Shown here one piece after another: positions 42,744 to 51,889 of a DNA stretch of 64,000 nt (position 1 is its first letter; each line of letters opens with the position of its first letter). The translations under genes were made by a program, and so were the position numbers. The notes under the pieces were generated by a model. The model searched no databases. It was given only the letters and a program-made list of their open reading frames with translations, and was not told the DNA's origin. The stretch comes from Thalassovita sp. (lineage in GTDB: Bacteria; Pseudomonadota; Alphaproteobacteria; Rhodobacterales; Rhodobacteraceae). The stretch is taken from the NCBI GenBank assembly GCA_029212905.1, contig JARGPB010000009.1:102157-166156 (forward strand), given 5' to 3'.

Positions 42744-44057
42744 ATGTCGCAACGTCAGCTAACAGGATCGCGCATTCGTGAACGGCGGATGATGCTGGCT
42801 CTGCGCCAGACAGATCTGGCACGAGAGGTGGGGATTTCGGCCTCTTATCTAAATCTGATTGAACACAATCGGCGCAGAATCGGTGGCAAACTACTGCTGT
42901 CGATTGCACGCGCGCTGGGGGTCGAACCCTCGACTTTGACCGAAGGGGCCGAGGCCGCCTTGATCGCCACCCTGCGCGAGGCACGGGCGGCTGACCCTGC
43001 CGCCGGAGCCGAATCCGAGGTTCTGGAGGATTTCGCCGGGCGCTTTCCTGGCTGGGCACAGTTGTTGGAACGTCGCCATCGCCGCGTGCTGGAGCTAGAG
43101 CGCACCGTTGAAACCCTATCGGATCGGATGACCCACGACCCGCATCTGGCGGCCGCCCTTCACGAGATGATTTCAACCATCACCGCGATCCGCTCTACGG
43201 CCTCGATCCTGGCCGAAACCCGAGAGCTGGAGCCGGAATGGCGGGACCGGTTCCACCGGAATATCAACGAAGACGCCGACCGGCTGGCGCACAGCGCCAA
43301 GGCCTTGGTGGGCTATTTGGACAGTACCGAGGACACAGATGACGTGGATCTCAGCTCTCCTCAGGACGAGCTGGACGCCTTTCTGGGCGAGAGCAGCTAT
43401 CACATGCCGGTGCTGGAAGAGCACGAAGCCGTTGATGTGAACGCGCTGGTGGAACAGCAGGATGTGCTGCAATCGGCGGCGGCGCGGGCGATGGCACGGA
43501 CCTATCTGAACCGCTACGTCAAGGATGCGCAGTCGATGCCGCTGCCTCAGACCATCGCTGCGGTCAAGCAATACGGGTTGGATCCCTCGGCGTTGGCGCG
43601 GCATTTTGATGTGGATCTTGCCTCGACTATGCGCCGGCTCGCCGAAATCCCCGAAGCCGCGACGGGCCGCCCGGTGGGGTTGGTCAGCTGTGACGCGTCG
43701 GGGACGATGACCTTTCGCAAGGCGCTGGATGGGTTCATGCTGCCGCGGTTCGGTGCGGCCTGTCCCCTGTGGCCGTTGTTTCGCGCTTTGTCGCGACCGA
43801 TGTTGCCCGTTGTGCAGGTTGTCCAGCAGGCCGGGCGCGGCGGGGGGGTGTTTCGCACTTACTCGATCGCGCAGCCGACTGGCCCTGTCAGCTTTGACGC
43901 GCCGCCCCTATTCGAAGCCTACATGATGATCTTGCCGCTGGAGACGGGCGAAAAACCCGCCGAAACACCTGACGAAGTCGGGGTCAGTTGCCGGATTTGC
44001 CCACGCGAAGCCTGTCCGGGACGTCGCGAACCCTCAATTTTGACGGATGGATTCTGA
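42744..44057 (+). CDS. XRE-family short-chain fatty-acyl regulator (ScfR/PccR-like)
   Basis: A 437-residue regulator. An N-terminal Cro/CI HTH (RIRERRMMLALRQTDLAREVGISASYLNLIEHNRRRIGG) is followed by a central helical part and a C-terminal DUF2083 domain ending with the cysteine motif CRICPREACPGRREPSIL. Family members sense acyl-CoA or related metabolites, as RamB and PccR do. The IrrE-type peptidase motif HExxH is not intact. It is divergent from the ABC operon and may control it. ATG with weak ribosome site (AAAAGATG). Confidence 0.88.
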   Translation: MSQRQLTGSRIRERRMMLALRQTDLAREVGISASYLNLIEHNRRRIGGKLLLSIARALGVEPSTLTEGAEAALIATLREARAADPAAGAESEVLEDFAGRFPGWAQLLERRHRRVLELERTVETLSDRMTHDPHLAAALHEMISTITAIRSTASILAETRELEPEWRDRFHRNINEDADRLAHSAKALVGYLDSTEDTDDVDLSSPQDELDAFLGESSYHMPVLEEHEAVDVNALVEQQDVLQSAAARAMARTYLNRYVKDAQSMPLPQTIAAVKQYGLDPSALARHFDVDLASTMRRLAEIPEAATGRPVGLVSCDASGTMTFRKALDGFMLPRFGAACPLWPLFRALSRPMLPVVQVVQQAGRGGGVFRTYSIAQPTGPVSFDAPPLFEAYMMILPLETGEKPAETPDEVGVSCRICPREACPGRREPSILTDGF

Positions 44058-44138
44058 CATGTGTTTTGACTTGCGGCGCGAGTTTGTTGATAAATGCAGA
44101 AATCGTAATGCACTACATGCTCAAGGGGGGACGGTGGC

Positions 44139-44504
44139 ATGGGCAAACACGTCCTTGTGATCGAAGATGAGCCGAATATCATCGAGGCGATCAGTTTCAT
44201 ACTGTCGCGCGATGGTTGGCGCGTGGATACGCATTCGAACGGGCATGACGCCGTGGATGTTGTAAATGCCAAAACCCCCGACCTGGTAATCCTGGATGTG
44301 ATGCTGCCCGGCAAAAGCGGCTATGACATCCTGACTGAATTGCGCGACTCTGATCTAACCCGCGAATTGCCGGTGTTGATGCTGACCGCTCGTGGCCAGC
44401 TGAAGGATCGCGAACTGGCCCAGAAAATCGGCGCCAGCAGCTTTATGACCAAGCCCTTCTCGAATGCAGAAGTGCTGGAGGTCGTTCGGCAACTGGTCCC
44501 CTGA
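44139..44504 (+). CDS. Single-domain response regulator (CheY-like)
   Basis: A 121-residue receiver. Acidic pair Glu9-Asp10-Glu11, phospho-acceptor Asp53 (LVILDVMLPGKSG), Thr83 and Lys105 are all present. No output domain. It is coupled (ATGA-type overlap at 44504) to a small membrane protein and the symporter-kinase, which is its likely partner. Confidence 0.93.
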   Translation: MGKHVLVIEDEPNIIEAISFILSRDGWRVDTHSNGHDAVDVVNAKTPDLVILDVMLPGKSGYDILTELRDSDLTRELPVLMLTARGQLKDRELAQKIGASSFMTKPFSNAEVLEVVRQLVP

Positions 44505-44770
44505 TGGCGAAATCCCGACCTTCATTGTTCCTGGAACGCAAAAGCTATCGCCAGCGGCGTGTGCGTGATGGCGCGCGGCTGTTGCCGTTTCTGGGGGCGG
44601 TGCTGTGGGGCGTGCCCATCCTGTGGGCGCAACCGGGGCCTTATGGCATCTCTACCTCGCGCGCGATGCTGTATATTTTCGGGGTTTGGCTGTTGCTTGT
44701 ACTGGTGTCGCTTGCGTTAGCCCGCTGGCTAGAGCCTGATGCCGACGCCAACCCGTCTGATGGTGCCTGA
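44504..44770 (+). CDS. Small two-helix membrane protein
   Basis: An 88-residue protein with a basic N-terminus (FLERKSYRQRRVRDGARL) and two hydrophobic segments (LLPFLGAVLWGVPILW and AMLYIFGVWLLLVLVSLALA). It lies between the response regulator and the symporter-kinase and is spaced 1 base from the kinase start. It resembles in layout the small subunits (DUF4212-like) that accompany SSS transporters; direct similarity is uncertain. May stabilise or tune the kinase. Confidence 0.75.
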   Translation: MAKSRPSLFLERKSYRQRRVRDGARLLPFLGAVLWGVPILWAQPGPYGISTSRAMLYIFGVWLLLVLVSLALARWLEPDADANPSDGA

Positions 44771-44771
44771 C

Positions 44772-47459
44772 ATGGGGGCACTGAACCTGCTGGTTGCGGT
44801 GTGTCTGGCCTATGTGGCGATGCTGTTTCTGGTGGCCTTTATGGCCGAGCGTGCGGCGGTGCGCGGCAAGGGCGGGTGGTTGCGGTCGCCCGTGGTTTAT
44901 ACCTTGTCGCTGTCGATCTATTGTACAGCGTGGACGTTTTATGGCGCGGTTGGCTATGCTGCGCGCTCGGGGTTGGAATACCTGACGATCTATATCGGGC
45001 CGACGTTGGTGATGATGGGCTGGTGGTGGGGCCTGCGCAAATTGGTGCGGATCGGCCGAACGCAGAGAATTACCTCGATCGCGGACTTGATCTCGTCGCG
45101 CTATGGCAAGTCCAATTCCCTGGCCGTGTTCGTGACCTTTGTCGCAGTGATCGGCACAACGCCCTATATTGCGTTGCAATTGCAGTCTGTTACCTCGTCC
45201 TTCTCAAGCTTTGCATTATACGACCCCAGTGTAAGTGGGCTTGGTGATAGCGACGCTACAGCGCTGTGGGTCGCCGTCGGGCTGGCGCTGTTTACCGTGT
45301 TGTTCGGCACGCGAAACCTGGATGCGAACGAACGACACCACGGTGTCGTCATGGCCATCGCGATGGAGGCCGTGGTCAAGCTGTTCGCGTTGTTGGCGGT
45401 GGGGGTGTTTGTCGTCTGGGGCGTCGGCGGTGGTGTGTCCGAAACGCTGGCGCGGATTGATGCCTCGGATATCGGTAGTTGGCAGATGCATAACGGGCGC
45501 TGGGCGGCGTTGATATTCCTCTCGGCGGCGGCCTTTTTGACCTTGCCGCGGATGTTTCAGGTGCTGGTGGTCGAAAACGACGATGAAAACCACCTGCGCA
45601 CGGCGTCCTGGGCTTTTCCGACGTATCTGATGCTAATGAGCCTGTTTGTCGTGCCCATCGCGGTGACGGGATTGGAACTGATGCCCGAAGGATCGAACCC
45701 GGACCAGTTCGTGCTGACCGTACCGCTGAGCCAGGGGCGCGACGGGTTGGCAATGCTGTCCTTCCTGGGCGGGTTTTCTTCGGCCACGTCGATGGTGATC
45801 GTTGCGGCGATTGCCTTGTCCACGATGGTGTCGAACCATATCGTCATGCCGATTTGGTTGTCTCTGGCGGGCGGGGGCGCGATGATTTCGGGCGACGTGC
45901 GCCATGTGGTGCTGCTGGCGCGCCGCCTGTCCATCGCCGGAGTGCTGGCGCTGGGCTATCTGTACTATCGGTTCTCTGGTGGCGGGGCGGCGCTTGCTTC
46001 GATCGGGTTGATATCCTTTGCCGGTGTCGCACAGTTTCTGCCGTCGCTGATGGGCGGGATTTTCTGGCGTGGCGCGACACGGATCGGGGCGTTGACAGGC
46101 CTGTTCGTGGGGTTTGTTATCTGGGTTTACAGCCTGCTTTTGCCCAGCTTTGGGCCTAGCCTGTTCATGTCTGCCGACCTGCTGGCGCATGGGCCGCTTG
46201 GGATTGGCTGGTTGCGGCCTCAGGCGTTGTTCGGGATTGGCGGGATGAACCCATTGGTGCATTCGGTGATGTGGTCGCTGCTGTTGAACACGGTTGTGTT
46301 TGTCTTGGCGTCTCTGATGACCTTTCCCGAACCTGTGGAACGCCTGCAAGGTGCCCAGTTCGTGAATGTGTTTCAGCATTCGGGCAACCCGCAGGGCTGG
46401 TCCGGGGGGATTGCTCAGTCCGAGGACCTGATGATCATGGCGCAACGCATCCTGGGCGGGGTCGAGGCGCAGAGCTTTTTCCAACAAGAGGCCGAGGCGC
46501 AGGGCTTGGCCGGCTTTCTGCCGGAACCCACGCCGACCTTTCTCCAACGATTAGAGCGCGAGCTGTCCGGCTCGGTTGGGGCGGCAACGGCCCATGCCAT
46601 GGTGGGGCAGATCATGGGACGGGCGACCGTATCCGTTGAGGATCTGCTGGCGGTGGCGGACGAAACCGCGCAAATGATGGAATATTCCAGCCAGCTGGAG
46701 GCGCAATCAGATGAGCTGACGCGGACCGCCCGCCAGTTGCGCGCCGCCAACGAAAAACTGACCCAACTGTCGGTGCAAAAGGACGCTTTCCTGTCCCAGA
46801 TCAGCCACGAGCTGCGCACGCCCATGACTTCGATCCGGTCGTTTTCGGAGATCCTGCGCGATGGGGATGCCCTGACCGAGGACGAACTGGCCAAATACGC
46901 AGGCATCATCCATTCCGAAGCCATCCGCTTGACCCGGTTGCTGGACGATCTTCTGGACTTGTCCGTGCTGGAAAACGGTCAGGTCAGCCTGAACGAGCAG
47001 CGTGGAAATCTGGCCGAGGTGCTGGACCATGCGATTGCCGCGACAGGGGGCCAGAGCCGCGACCTGAAAGTAATCCGACGCGGAGGCCAGGAATCCGTTC
47101 CGATCGAGACCGACCTGGATCGATTGGCGCAGGTCTTTATCAACCTGATCGCCAACGCCCGGAAATATTGCGACGCCACCAACCCCGAGCTATCCATCCG
47201 GGTGCTGGAGAGAGACGGCTATCTGGTGGTGGATTTCGTGGATAACGGGACGGGCATTCCATCCGAAGCGCAGGCCTTGATTTTCGAAAAATTCAGCCGT
47301 GTCGGGGATCAGAAAAAGGCGGGCGGCGCTGGTCTGGGGTTGGCGATCTGCCGCGAGATCATGGCCCGTTTGGGCGGTGCGATTTCCTATCTTCCGGGGC
47401 AGGGCGGGGCGGCGTTTCGGGTCAGCCTGCCGATGAAACGGGCACATGGGGCGCAATAA
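44772..47459 (+). CDS. Sodium:solute symporter-linked histidine kinase
   Basis: An 895-residue hybrid. The N-terminal half (about residues 1-530) is an SSS-family symporter with about 13 segments (SLSIYCTAWTFYGAVG..., GFSSATSMVIVAAIALSTMVSNH). Then a coiled linker, an H-box with His679 (FLSQISHELRTPMTS), an N-box INLIANARKYCD and G-boxes DNGTGIP and GAGLGLAI. It resembles CbrA-type sensors that couple transport to signalling. It likely phosphorylates the CheY-like protein two genes upstream. An alternative start lies 4 codons upstream. Confidence 0.9.
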   Translation: MGALNLLVAVCLAYVAMLFLVAFMAERAAVRGKGGWLRSPVVYTLSLSIYCTAWTFYGAVGYAARSGLEYLTIYIGPTLVMMGWWWGLRKLVRIGRTQRITSIADLISSRYGKSNSLAVFVTFVAVIGTTPYIALQLQSVTSSFSSFALYDPSVSGLGDSDATALWVAVGLALFTVLFGTRNLDANERHHGVVMAIAMEAVVKLFALLAVGVFVVWGVGGGVSETLARIDASDIGSWQMHNGRWAALIFLSAAAFLTLPRMFQVLVVENDDENHLRTASWAFPTYLMLMSLFVVPIAVTGLELMPEGSNPDQFVLTVPLSQGRDGLAMLSFLGGFSSATSMVIVAAIALSTMVSNHIVMPIWLSLAGGGAMISGDVRHVVLLARRLSIAGVLALGYLYYRFSGGGAALASIGLISFAGVAQFLPSLMGGIFWRGATRIGALTGLFVGFVIWVYSLLLPSFGPSLFMSADLLAHGPLGIGWLRPQALFGIGGMNPLVHSVMWSLLLNTVVFVLASLMTFPEPVERLQGAQFVNVFQHSGNPQGWSGGIAQSEDLMIMAQRILGGVEAQSFFQQEAEAQGLAGFLPEPTPTFLQRLERELSGSVGAATAHAMVGQIMGRATVSVEDLLAVADETAQMMEYSSQLEAQSDELTRTARQLRAANEKLTQLSVQKDAFLSQISHELRTPMTSIRSFSEILRDGDALTEDELAKYAGIIHSEAIRLTRLLDDLLDLSVLENGQVSLNEQRGNLAEVLDHAIAATGGQSRDLKVIRRGGQESVPIETDLDRLAQVFINLIANARKYCDATNPELSIRVLERDGYLVVDFVDNGTGIPSEAQALIFEKFSRVGDQKKAGGAGLGLAICREIMARLGGAISYLPGQGGAAFRVSLPMKRAHGAQ

Positions 47460-47544
47460 TCCGTCCCTGGTAAGCCTCTGGTAACTTTGCTTGGTCTAAG
47501 GTCAGGGAAATGGCCGCAGGACGCGGCGCGGATCAGCCAAGCCT

Positions 47545-48768
47545 ATGACCCTTCGCAATGACATATTACGCCGCAAGGCCCTTGCCGCCAAAGAAGACCG
47601 AGAGGCACGGGTGATGTCTACTCGTCGTGCGCTCACCCGTGCGCTTGGGCGCGCTGCCGAGCTGGGGCTAAACCTGCCCCTGGTGATCGGGGAGGTCGAA
47701 GAGACCAAACTGGACCGCGATTCGTTGCTGGCTCAGGTCGAAGAAGGTGGCCTGATGGTGTCGCTTGATCGGGATGACGGGCCGCCTGGCCTGATTGTGC
47801 TGGATCTGCAATTTCTCGCGGCCTTGATCGAGGTGCAAACGCTGGGGCGCGTGTTTGATAAACTGGCGTCGGCGCGCACGGTTACGCGTACCGATGCGGC
47901 CGTGGCGATGCCCTTGATCGACGGTACGCTGACAGGGTTTGATCGCCTGCTGGAAGAAACCGATGGGGCAACGTCTTTTGCTGGCTACCACTTTGGCGCC
48001 TGGGTCAAGGACCTTAGGACGCTTGCTGCGCAATTGCCGGATGGGGAATATACGCTGTTTCAGCTTTCGGTTCGAATCGGAGCCGGGGACCGGGCCGGTC
48101 AAATGTTGGTCGCGCTGCCCTATGTGCCGCCCATCGAAGAGCCAGTCGCTGAACAGCCGCCTGCTCAGGCGTTGTTTCGAGAAGAGGTTATGGACGCGCC
48201 TGCACGGTTGGAGACGATCTTGTACCGGCTCGACATGTCGCTGGACGCGGTTGCGGCGCTAAAACCGGGCGACGCAGTGACAGTTCCGCTCAAATCCCTG
48301 GGCGAAATACGCTTGCATACGGGGGACCGACAGATCGTCGCGTCAGGTGTATTGGGACAGGTAGACGGCAGCCGGGCGGTGCGTTTGACTGGGTTCGGCC
48401 AGCCGCGCATTACGGCGGCGCCTGCGTCGCTCGAACAGCTGCCCAATATGAAGAATGTGGATTTGGCTGATGCAGGGTTGGTTGAATCGCCCCGGCAACG
48501 CCAGCCCGTTTCGCCGCCAGCCCCCCCTGCATCCGCAGAGCAGAAGGTGCCGATAGCCCCTGTCCCCGTGGTGCAAACGCCCCCACAGCTTAGCCCTCGC
48601 GATGACCCGACAGGCACCGAAGCCTTGCTAAACGAACTTGGCCTTGGAGACCTCGAAGATGCCTCCAGCGGGGCGCTAGCCCTGGGCCCGCGTTCAGCAG
48701 ACGATCACGGGTCGGGGGCGCTTATGCAGGATTTATCCCTTACGGATGGCATCGAAGCCGAGGGTTAA
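47545..48768 (+). CDS. FliM/FliN family (SpoA-domain) protein, orphan
   Basis: A 407-residue protein. Residues 1-180 resemble a FliM middle region (LPLVIGEVEETKLDRDSLLAQVEEGGLMVSL...). A SpoA/surface-presentation domain follows (LDMSLDAVAALKPGDAVTVPLKSLGEIRLHTGDRQIVASGVLGQ), and then a Pro-rich tail. Motor switch proteins carry this domain, but no flagellar genes lie nearby, and the tail is longer than normal. Its role may be a flagellar switch variant or a secretion-linked protein. ATG at 47545; the 3' end overlaps the convergent DUF442 gene by 4 bases. Confidence 0.75.
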   Translation: MTLRNDILRRKALAAKEDREARVMSTRRALTRALGRAAELGLNLPLVIGEVEETKLDRDSLLAQVEEGGLMVSLDRDDGPPGLIVLDLQFLAALIEVQTLGRVFDKLASARTVTRTDAAVAMPLIDGTLTGFDRLLEETDGATSFAGYHFGAWVKDLRTLAAQLPDGEYTLFQLSVRIGAGDRAGQMLVALPYVPPIEEPVAEQPPAQALFREEVMDAPARLETILYRLDMSLDAVAALKPGDAVTVPLKSLGEIRLHTGDRQIVASGVLGQVDGSRAVRLTGFGQPRITAAPASLEQLPNMKNVDLADAGLVESPRQRQPVSPPAPPASAEQKVPIAPVPVVQTPPQLSPRDDPTGTEALLNELGLGDLEDASSGALALGPRSADDHGSGALMQDLSLTDGIEAEG

Positions 48769-49181
48769 CCTTGTTCCAGACGTGGGCGTAGCCCGGATAG
48801 ATCATACCCGGCGCGCATGGTTGTAGCGAGAATATCCTCGGTCGGCATGGTTCCCGCCTGTGCAAGGGCCCAGATGACGCTGCACCGGGTGCCCGAGGCG
48901 CAATAGGCCAGCACCGGGCCATCAGAGGTTTCGACCGCAGCCATTTGCGCCGCGATATTGGGGCCGGTCATGGTCTGATGGGTCAGGGGCAGGATGAAGA
49001 ACTCTAGCCCTGCCTCTGTTGCGGCCTGTTCCATCACGGCGGCATGGTGGCTTGGCGGAATTTCTGCGTCGGGGCGATTGCAAATCACCTTGGTAAATCC
49101 GGCCGCCTTGAGCGCGGCCAGATCTTCGGGGTTGATTTGCGGGCTGACAGAGTAGCGGGGGGTGATTTCACGGATTTCCAT
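48765..49181 (-). CDS. TIGR01244/DUF442 family phosphatase-like sulfur transferase
   Basis: A 138-residue protein of the DUF442 family, a DSP-like fold with the active-site loop CASGTRCSV (Cys-x5-Arg). The family is often fused to or encoded with persulfide dioxygenases (Blh) and rhodanese genes in sulfide detoxification. Here it is last in the cluster MBL-YeeE-YeeE-DUF442. Reaction is uncertain: sulfur transfer or phosphatase. Confidence 0.85.
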   Translation of the reverse strand: MEIREITPRYSVSPQINPEDLAALKAAGFTKVICNRPDAEIPPSHHAAVMEQAATEAGLEFFILPLTHQTMTGPNIAAQMAAVETSDGPVLAYCASGTRCSVIWALAQAGTMPTEDILATTMRAGYDLSGLRPRLEQG

Positions 49182-49191
49182 GCCCCCCGAT

Positions 49192-49626
49192 TTATTCTGC
49201 CGGCACCGCTCTGTCCAGCGTCACGCGTAGGGATGGCGCCACGATCATGCCTGCGATCATGGCAGCCACAAAGACCCAGTGCCCGATACCGCCATAGCTG
49301 AGCGAGGCAATCGACGGGCCCGGACACAGTCCGGCCAATCCCCAGCCGAACCCGAACAAGGTCGATCCGATGATTAGGTCTCGGCCGATTTCAGGCTTGG
49401 GAGGAGTCGGAAAATCACCACCAACCAAGGGTTTGCGCCCAGGGACGAACAGCCACGCGATTGCCATGGGGATGATTGCACCACCCATTACAAAAGCCAA
49501 AGTCGGATCCCAATCACCGAAAACATCCAGCCAGCCTTGAACTTTGGTTGTGTCCGTCATGCCGGAAATGAACAGGCCCGAGCCAAACAGCCCGCCCGCG
49601 ATGAAGGCAAAAATCAACCGCTGCAT
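49192..49626 (-). CDS. YeeE/YedE family sulfur transporter, C-terminal-type half
   Basis: A 144-residue membrane protein with four segments. The conserved Cys motif is GWGLAGLCPGPSIASLSYGG. It is one of two half-size YeeE/YedE proteins, overlapping the other by one base (TGATG). Together they correspond to one full-length transporter like SoxT. Confidence 0.88.
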   Translation of the reverse strand: MQRLIFAFIAGGLFGSGLFISGMTDTTKVQGWLDVFGDWDPTLAFVMGGAIIPMAIAWLFVPGRKPLVGGDFPTPPKPEIGRDLIIGSTLFGFGWGLAGLCPGPSIASLSYGGIGHWVFVAAMIAGMIVAPSLRVTLDRAVPAE

Positions 49627-50063
49627 CAGACGACTCCCAGCATGTGGCGGAAAATGACGACGGCGATACCGCCCGCCAGAATATAAAACACGGTCGCCAC
49701 AATGCCCCGCAGCGAGAAGCGCGAGATCCCACAGACACCATGTCCCGACGTACAGCCATTCGCAAACCGTGTACCAATGCCAACCAGCAAGCCAGCCGCG
49801 ATGATCACCAGCCAGTTGCTGGTGATATGCGTGTCCACCGCGCGGTACATTGGGTACAGTGGGATCGGAAGCAAGAAGACACCCAGCAGAAACACGCTGC
49901 GCTCTTTCCATGAATGCCAGCCGGATCGGTCAACAAGACCGCCCAAAATACCGCTGGCCCCCATGATGCGTCCATTCGCCAGCAGGTATACGGCGCCCCC
50001 GGTGCCAATCAGCAATCCGCCGATCAGGCCCCATATCCAATCTATCGGAATCGAGTTCATCAT
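49626..50063 (-). CDS. YeeE/YedE family sulfur transporter, N-terminal-type half
   Basis: A 145-residue membrane protein. Motifs GRIMGASGILGGLVD and RFANGCTSGHGVCGISRFSLRG with the conserved Cys. It pairs with the following half. A GGGAGTG site precedes the double ATG (50063 or 50060). Known members import thiosulfate or other sulfur species. Confidence 0.88.
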   Translation of the reverse strand: MMNSIPIDWIWGLIGGLLIGTGGAVYLLANGRIMGASGILGGLVDRSGWHSWKERSVFLLGVFLLPIPLYPMYRAVDTHITSNWLVIIAAGLLVGIGTRFANGCTSGHGVCGISRFSLRGIVATVFYILAGGIAVVIFRHMLGVV

Positions 50064-50114
50064 CGCGTTTCCACTCCCTGTATGATGATTTTCGTTTTCT
50101 TCCAAAGACGCAGA

Positions 50115-50152
50115 AGGCCCCGTCACCTCTGTTCGCGGATGTGGCGGGACCT
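50115..50152 (-). promoter_or_regulatory. Hairpin between MBL gene and YeeE pair
   Basis: AGGCCCCGTCAC (50115-50126) and GTGGCGGGACCT (50141-50152) pair over 12 positions with one wobble and one mismatch. It lies 20 bases after the end of the MBL gene on the minus strand, so it may attenuate or process the transcript before the transporter genes. The T-run is on the plus-strand side only. Confidence 0.45.
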
Positions 50153-50172
50153 TTTTGATCAGTGTCTTTGGA

Positions 50173-51036
50173 TCAGATCTTGTTTACTGGAACCTTCAGG
50201 AACACGTCGCCCTGTTCGTCAGGTTCGGGCATCTGGCCCGCGCGCATGTTCACCTGGAGCGACGGGATAATCAGTTTGGGCATATCCAGTTTCGCGTCAC
50301 GTTCGGTGCGCATTTTCACAAAGTCGTCGCGGTTTTTGTCAGCGGCGACGTGAATGTTCTTCGCCTTTTGCTCGCCCACGGTGGTCTCCCACGCGTAGAC
50401 ATCACGGCCCGGCGCTTTGTAGTCGTGTCCGACGAAAATGCGGGTGTCATCGGGCAAGGACAGGATTTTCTGGATCGAGGCATAGAGCGTCTCAGCCGAG
50501 CCACCGGGGAAATCGCAACGTGCGGTTCCGAAATCGGGCATGAACAGCGTGTCGCCCACAAAGGCCGAGTCACCGATGACATAGGTCAGGCAGGCGGGCG
50601 TGTGACCGGGGGTGTGCAGCACGTCGGCGCGCAGCTGGCCGATATGCAGGCTGTCGCCCTCTTGAAACAGCTGGTCGAACTGGCTTCCGTCACGCTGAAA
50701 TTCTGTGCCCTCGTTGAACACCTTGCCAAAGGTGTCCTGAACGATCTTGATCCGGTCACCGATGCCAATTTTGCCCCCGACGGCCTCTTGGATATAGGGG
50801 GCGGCGGACAGGTGGTCGGCGTGGACGTGGCTTTCCAGCAGCCATTCGACGTTCAGGTTGTTATCCTGAACATACTTGATGATGGAGTCGGCGGATTTCG
50901 TGTCGGTGCGACCCGACGAATAGTCGAAATCCAGAACCGAATCGATGATCGCGCAGGCACGACCTGCCGGGTCGCGCACCACATAAGAGATTGTATTCGT
51001 GGCATCATCGAAGAAGGCAGTTACTTCAGGTGTCAT
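50173..51036 (-). CDS. MBL-fold persulfide dioxygenase-like hydrolase
   Basis: A 287-residue metallo-beta-lactamase protein. Motifs: SHVHADHLSAAPY (HxHxDH), HTPGHTPACLTY, GDTLF and VGHDYKAPG. It is of the ETHE1/Blh type that oxidises glutathione persulfide to sulfite using non-haem iron, or a close relative. The ATG at 51036 has GGAGGACCC upstream; an ATG 9 codons earlier is rejected. It is the first gene of the sulfur module, with sulfur transporters behind it. Confidence 0.85.
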   Translation of the reverse strand: MTPEVTAFFDDATNTISYVVRDPAGRACAIIDSVLDFDYSSGRTDTKSADSIIKYVQDNNLNVEWLLESHVHADHLSAAPYIQEAVGGKIGIGDRIKIVQDTFGKVFNEGTEFQRDGSQFDQLFQEGDSLHIGQLRADVLHTPGHTPACLTYVIGDSAFVGDTLFMPDFGTARCDFPGGSAETLYASIQKILSLPDDTRIFVGHDYKAPGRDVYAWETTVGEQKAKNIHVAADKNRDDFVKMRTERDAKLDMPKLIIPSLQVNMRAGQMPEPDEQGDVFLKVPVNKI

Positions 51037-51194
51037 TTGCGGGTCCTCCGTTTCCCCCAACATATATACTTTTACGCATATGAGGCAAGTGGCTGTTCAC
51101 GGCTTCGCTTACAGCGGTCGCGTGATGGTTGATATGGGTCAAGGCCCCGCAACGCCAGCTATGCCAATCTATGGCGCAATCAGGAGGAACCGCG

Positions 51195-51518
51195 ATGAAA
51201 GATGTAGCAGAATTCAAGAAAGCCCTGCTCAAACGCCTGTCCGAATTGGACAGCCGCCTGCATGGGATCGAGGCTGAACTGGAGGCGCCGCATTCCAAAG
51301 ACTGGGAAGAGCTGGCCGTCGAGCGCGAAGGCGAGGAGGTGCTGGAATCGCTGGGACAGGCGGGTCAGGACGAAATCCGGGGCATTCGCGCAGCACTACA
51401 GCGCATTCGCGACGGAGAGTACGGATACTGCGTCAAATGCGGCGATGAAATTTCGCAGGAGCGGCTGAACGTCTTACCCGCTGCGCCGCTTTGTAACATT
51501 TGCGCCAGCAAGGTCTGA
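51195..51518 (+). CDS. TraR/DksA family zinc-finger protein
   Basis: A 107-residue protein. An N-terminal coiled coil (KKALLKRLSELDSRLHGIEAELE), then a C4 zinc finger CVKCGDEISQERLNVLPAAPLCNIC. It belongs to the small DksA-like regulators that act through the RNA polymerase secondary channel. The ATG at 51195 has AGGAGGA upstream. A small acidic gene follows 22 bases later. Confidence 0.88.
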   Translation: MKDVAEFKKALLKRLSELDSRLHGIEAELEAPHSKDWEELAVEREGEEVLESLGQAGQDEIRGIRAALQRIRDGEYGYCVKCGDEISQERLNVLPAAPLCNICASKV

Positions 51519-51540
51519 GCGTCGGAGAGGAAAAACGAAG

Positions 51541-51756
51541 ATGGCTGAAAAGAAATTCATGGAACTTATTGATCAACTCGAACAGGAAATCGCACAGGCT
51601 ACGGATGATACGCGGCACGAAATCCAGGCCGAGCTGCACAAAACCGTCGAAAAGATGCGTTTGGCCGGTCTGGCCATTCCTGCACGCCTAAAGGATTTGG
51701 ACACACAGGCCGTTGACGAAGAGATCGAGGATCGTTTCGACAATATGCCGATCTGA
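51541..51756 (+). CDS. Small acidic hypothetical protein
   Basis: A 71-residue soluble protein, helical by sequence and rich in Glu/Asp/Lys (KKFMELIDQLEQEIAQATDDTRHEIQAEL). No known domain recognised. It is 22 bases behind the DksA-like gene with a GGAGAGGAA site, so probably co-transcribed with it. Confidence 0.75.
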   Translation: MAEKKFMELIDQLEQEIAQATDDTRHEIQAELHKTVEKMRLAGLAIPARLKDLDTQAVDEEIEDRFDNMPI

Positions 51757-51889
51757 TTGGTGTGATTGCACAATTTTCAGGTCCCCGATGGGGATGTGAG
51801 GGCTTGCATTCCGATGGGCGCTTTTTGCACAGTATCCTGAACCGGATTTCTGCGCGAAAGCGCCCATTTACGTCTACAGAGGACGAATT

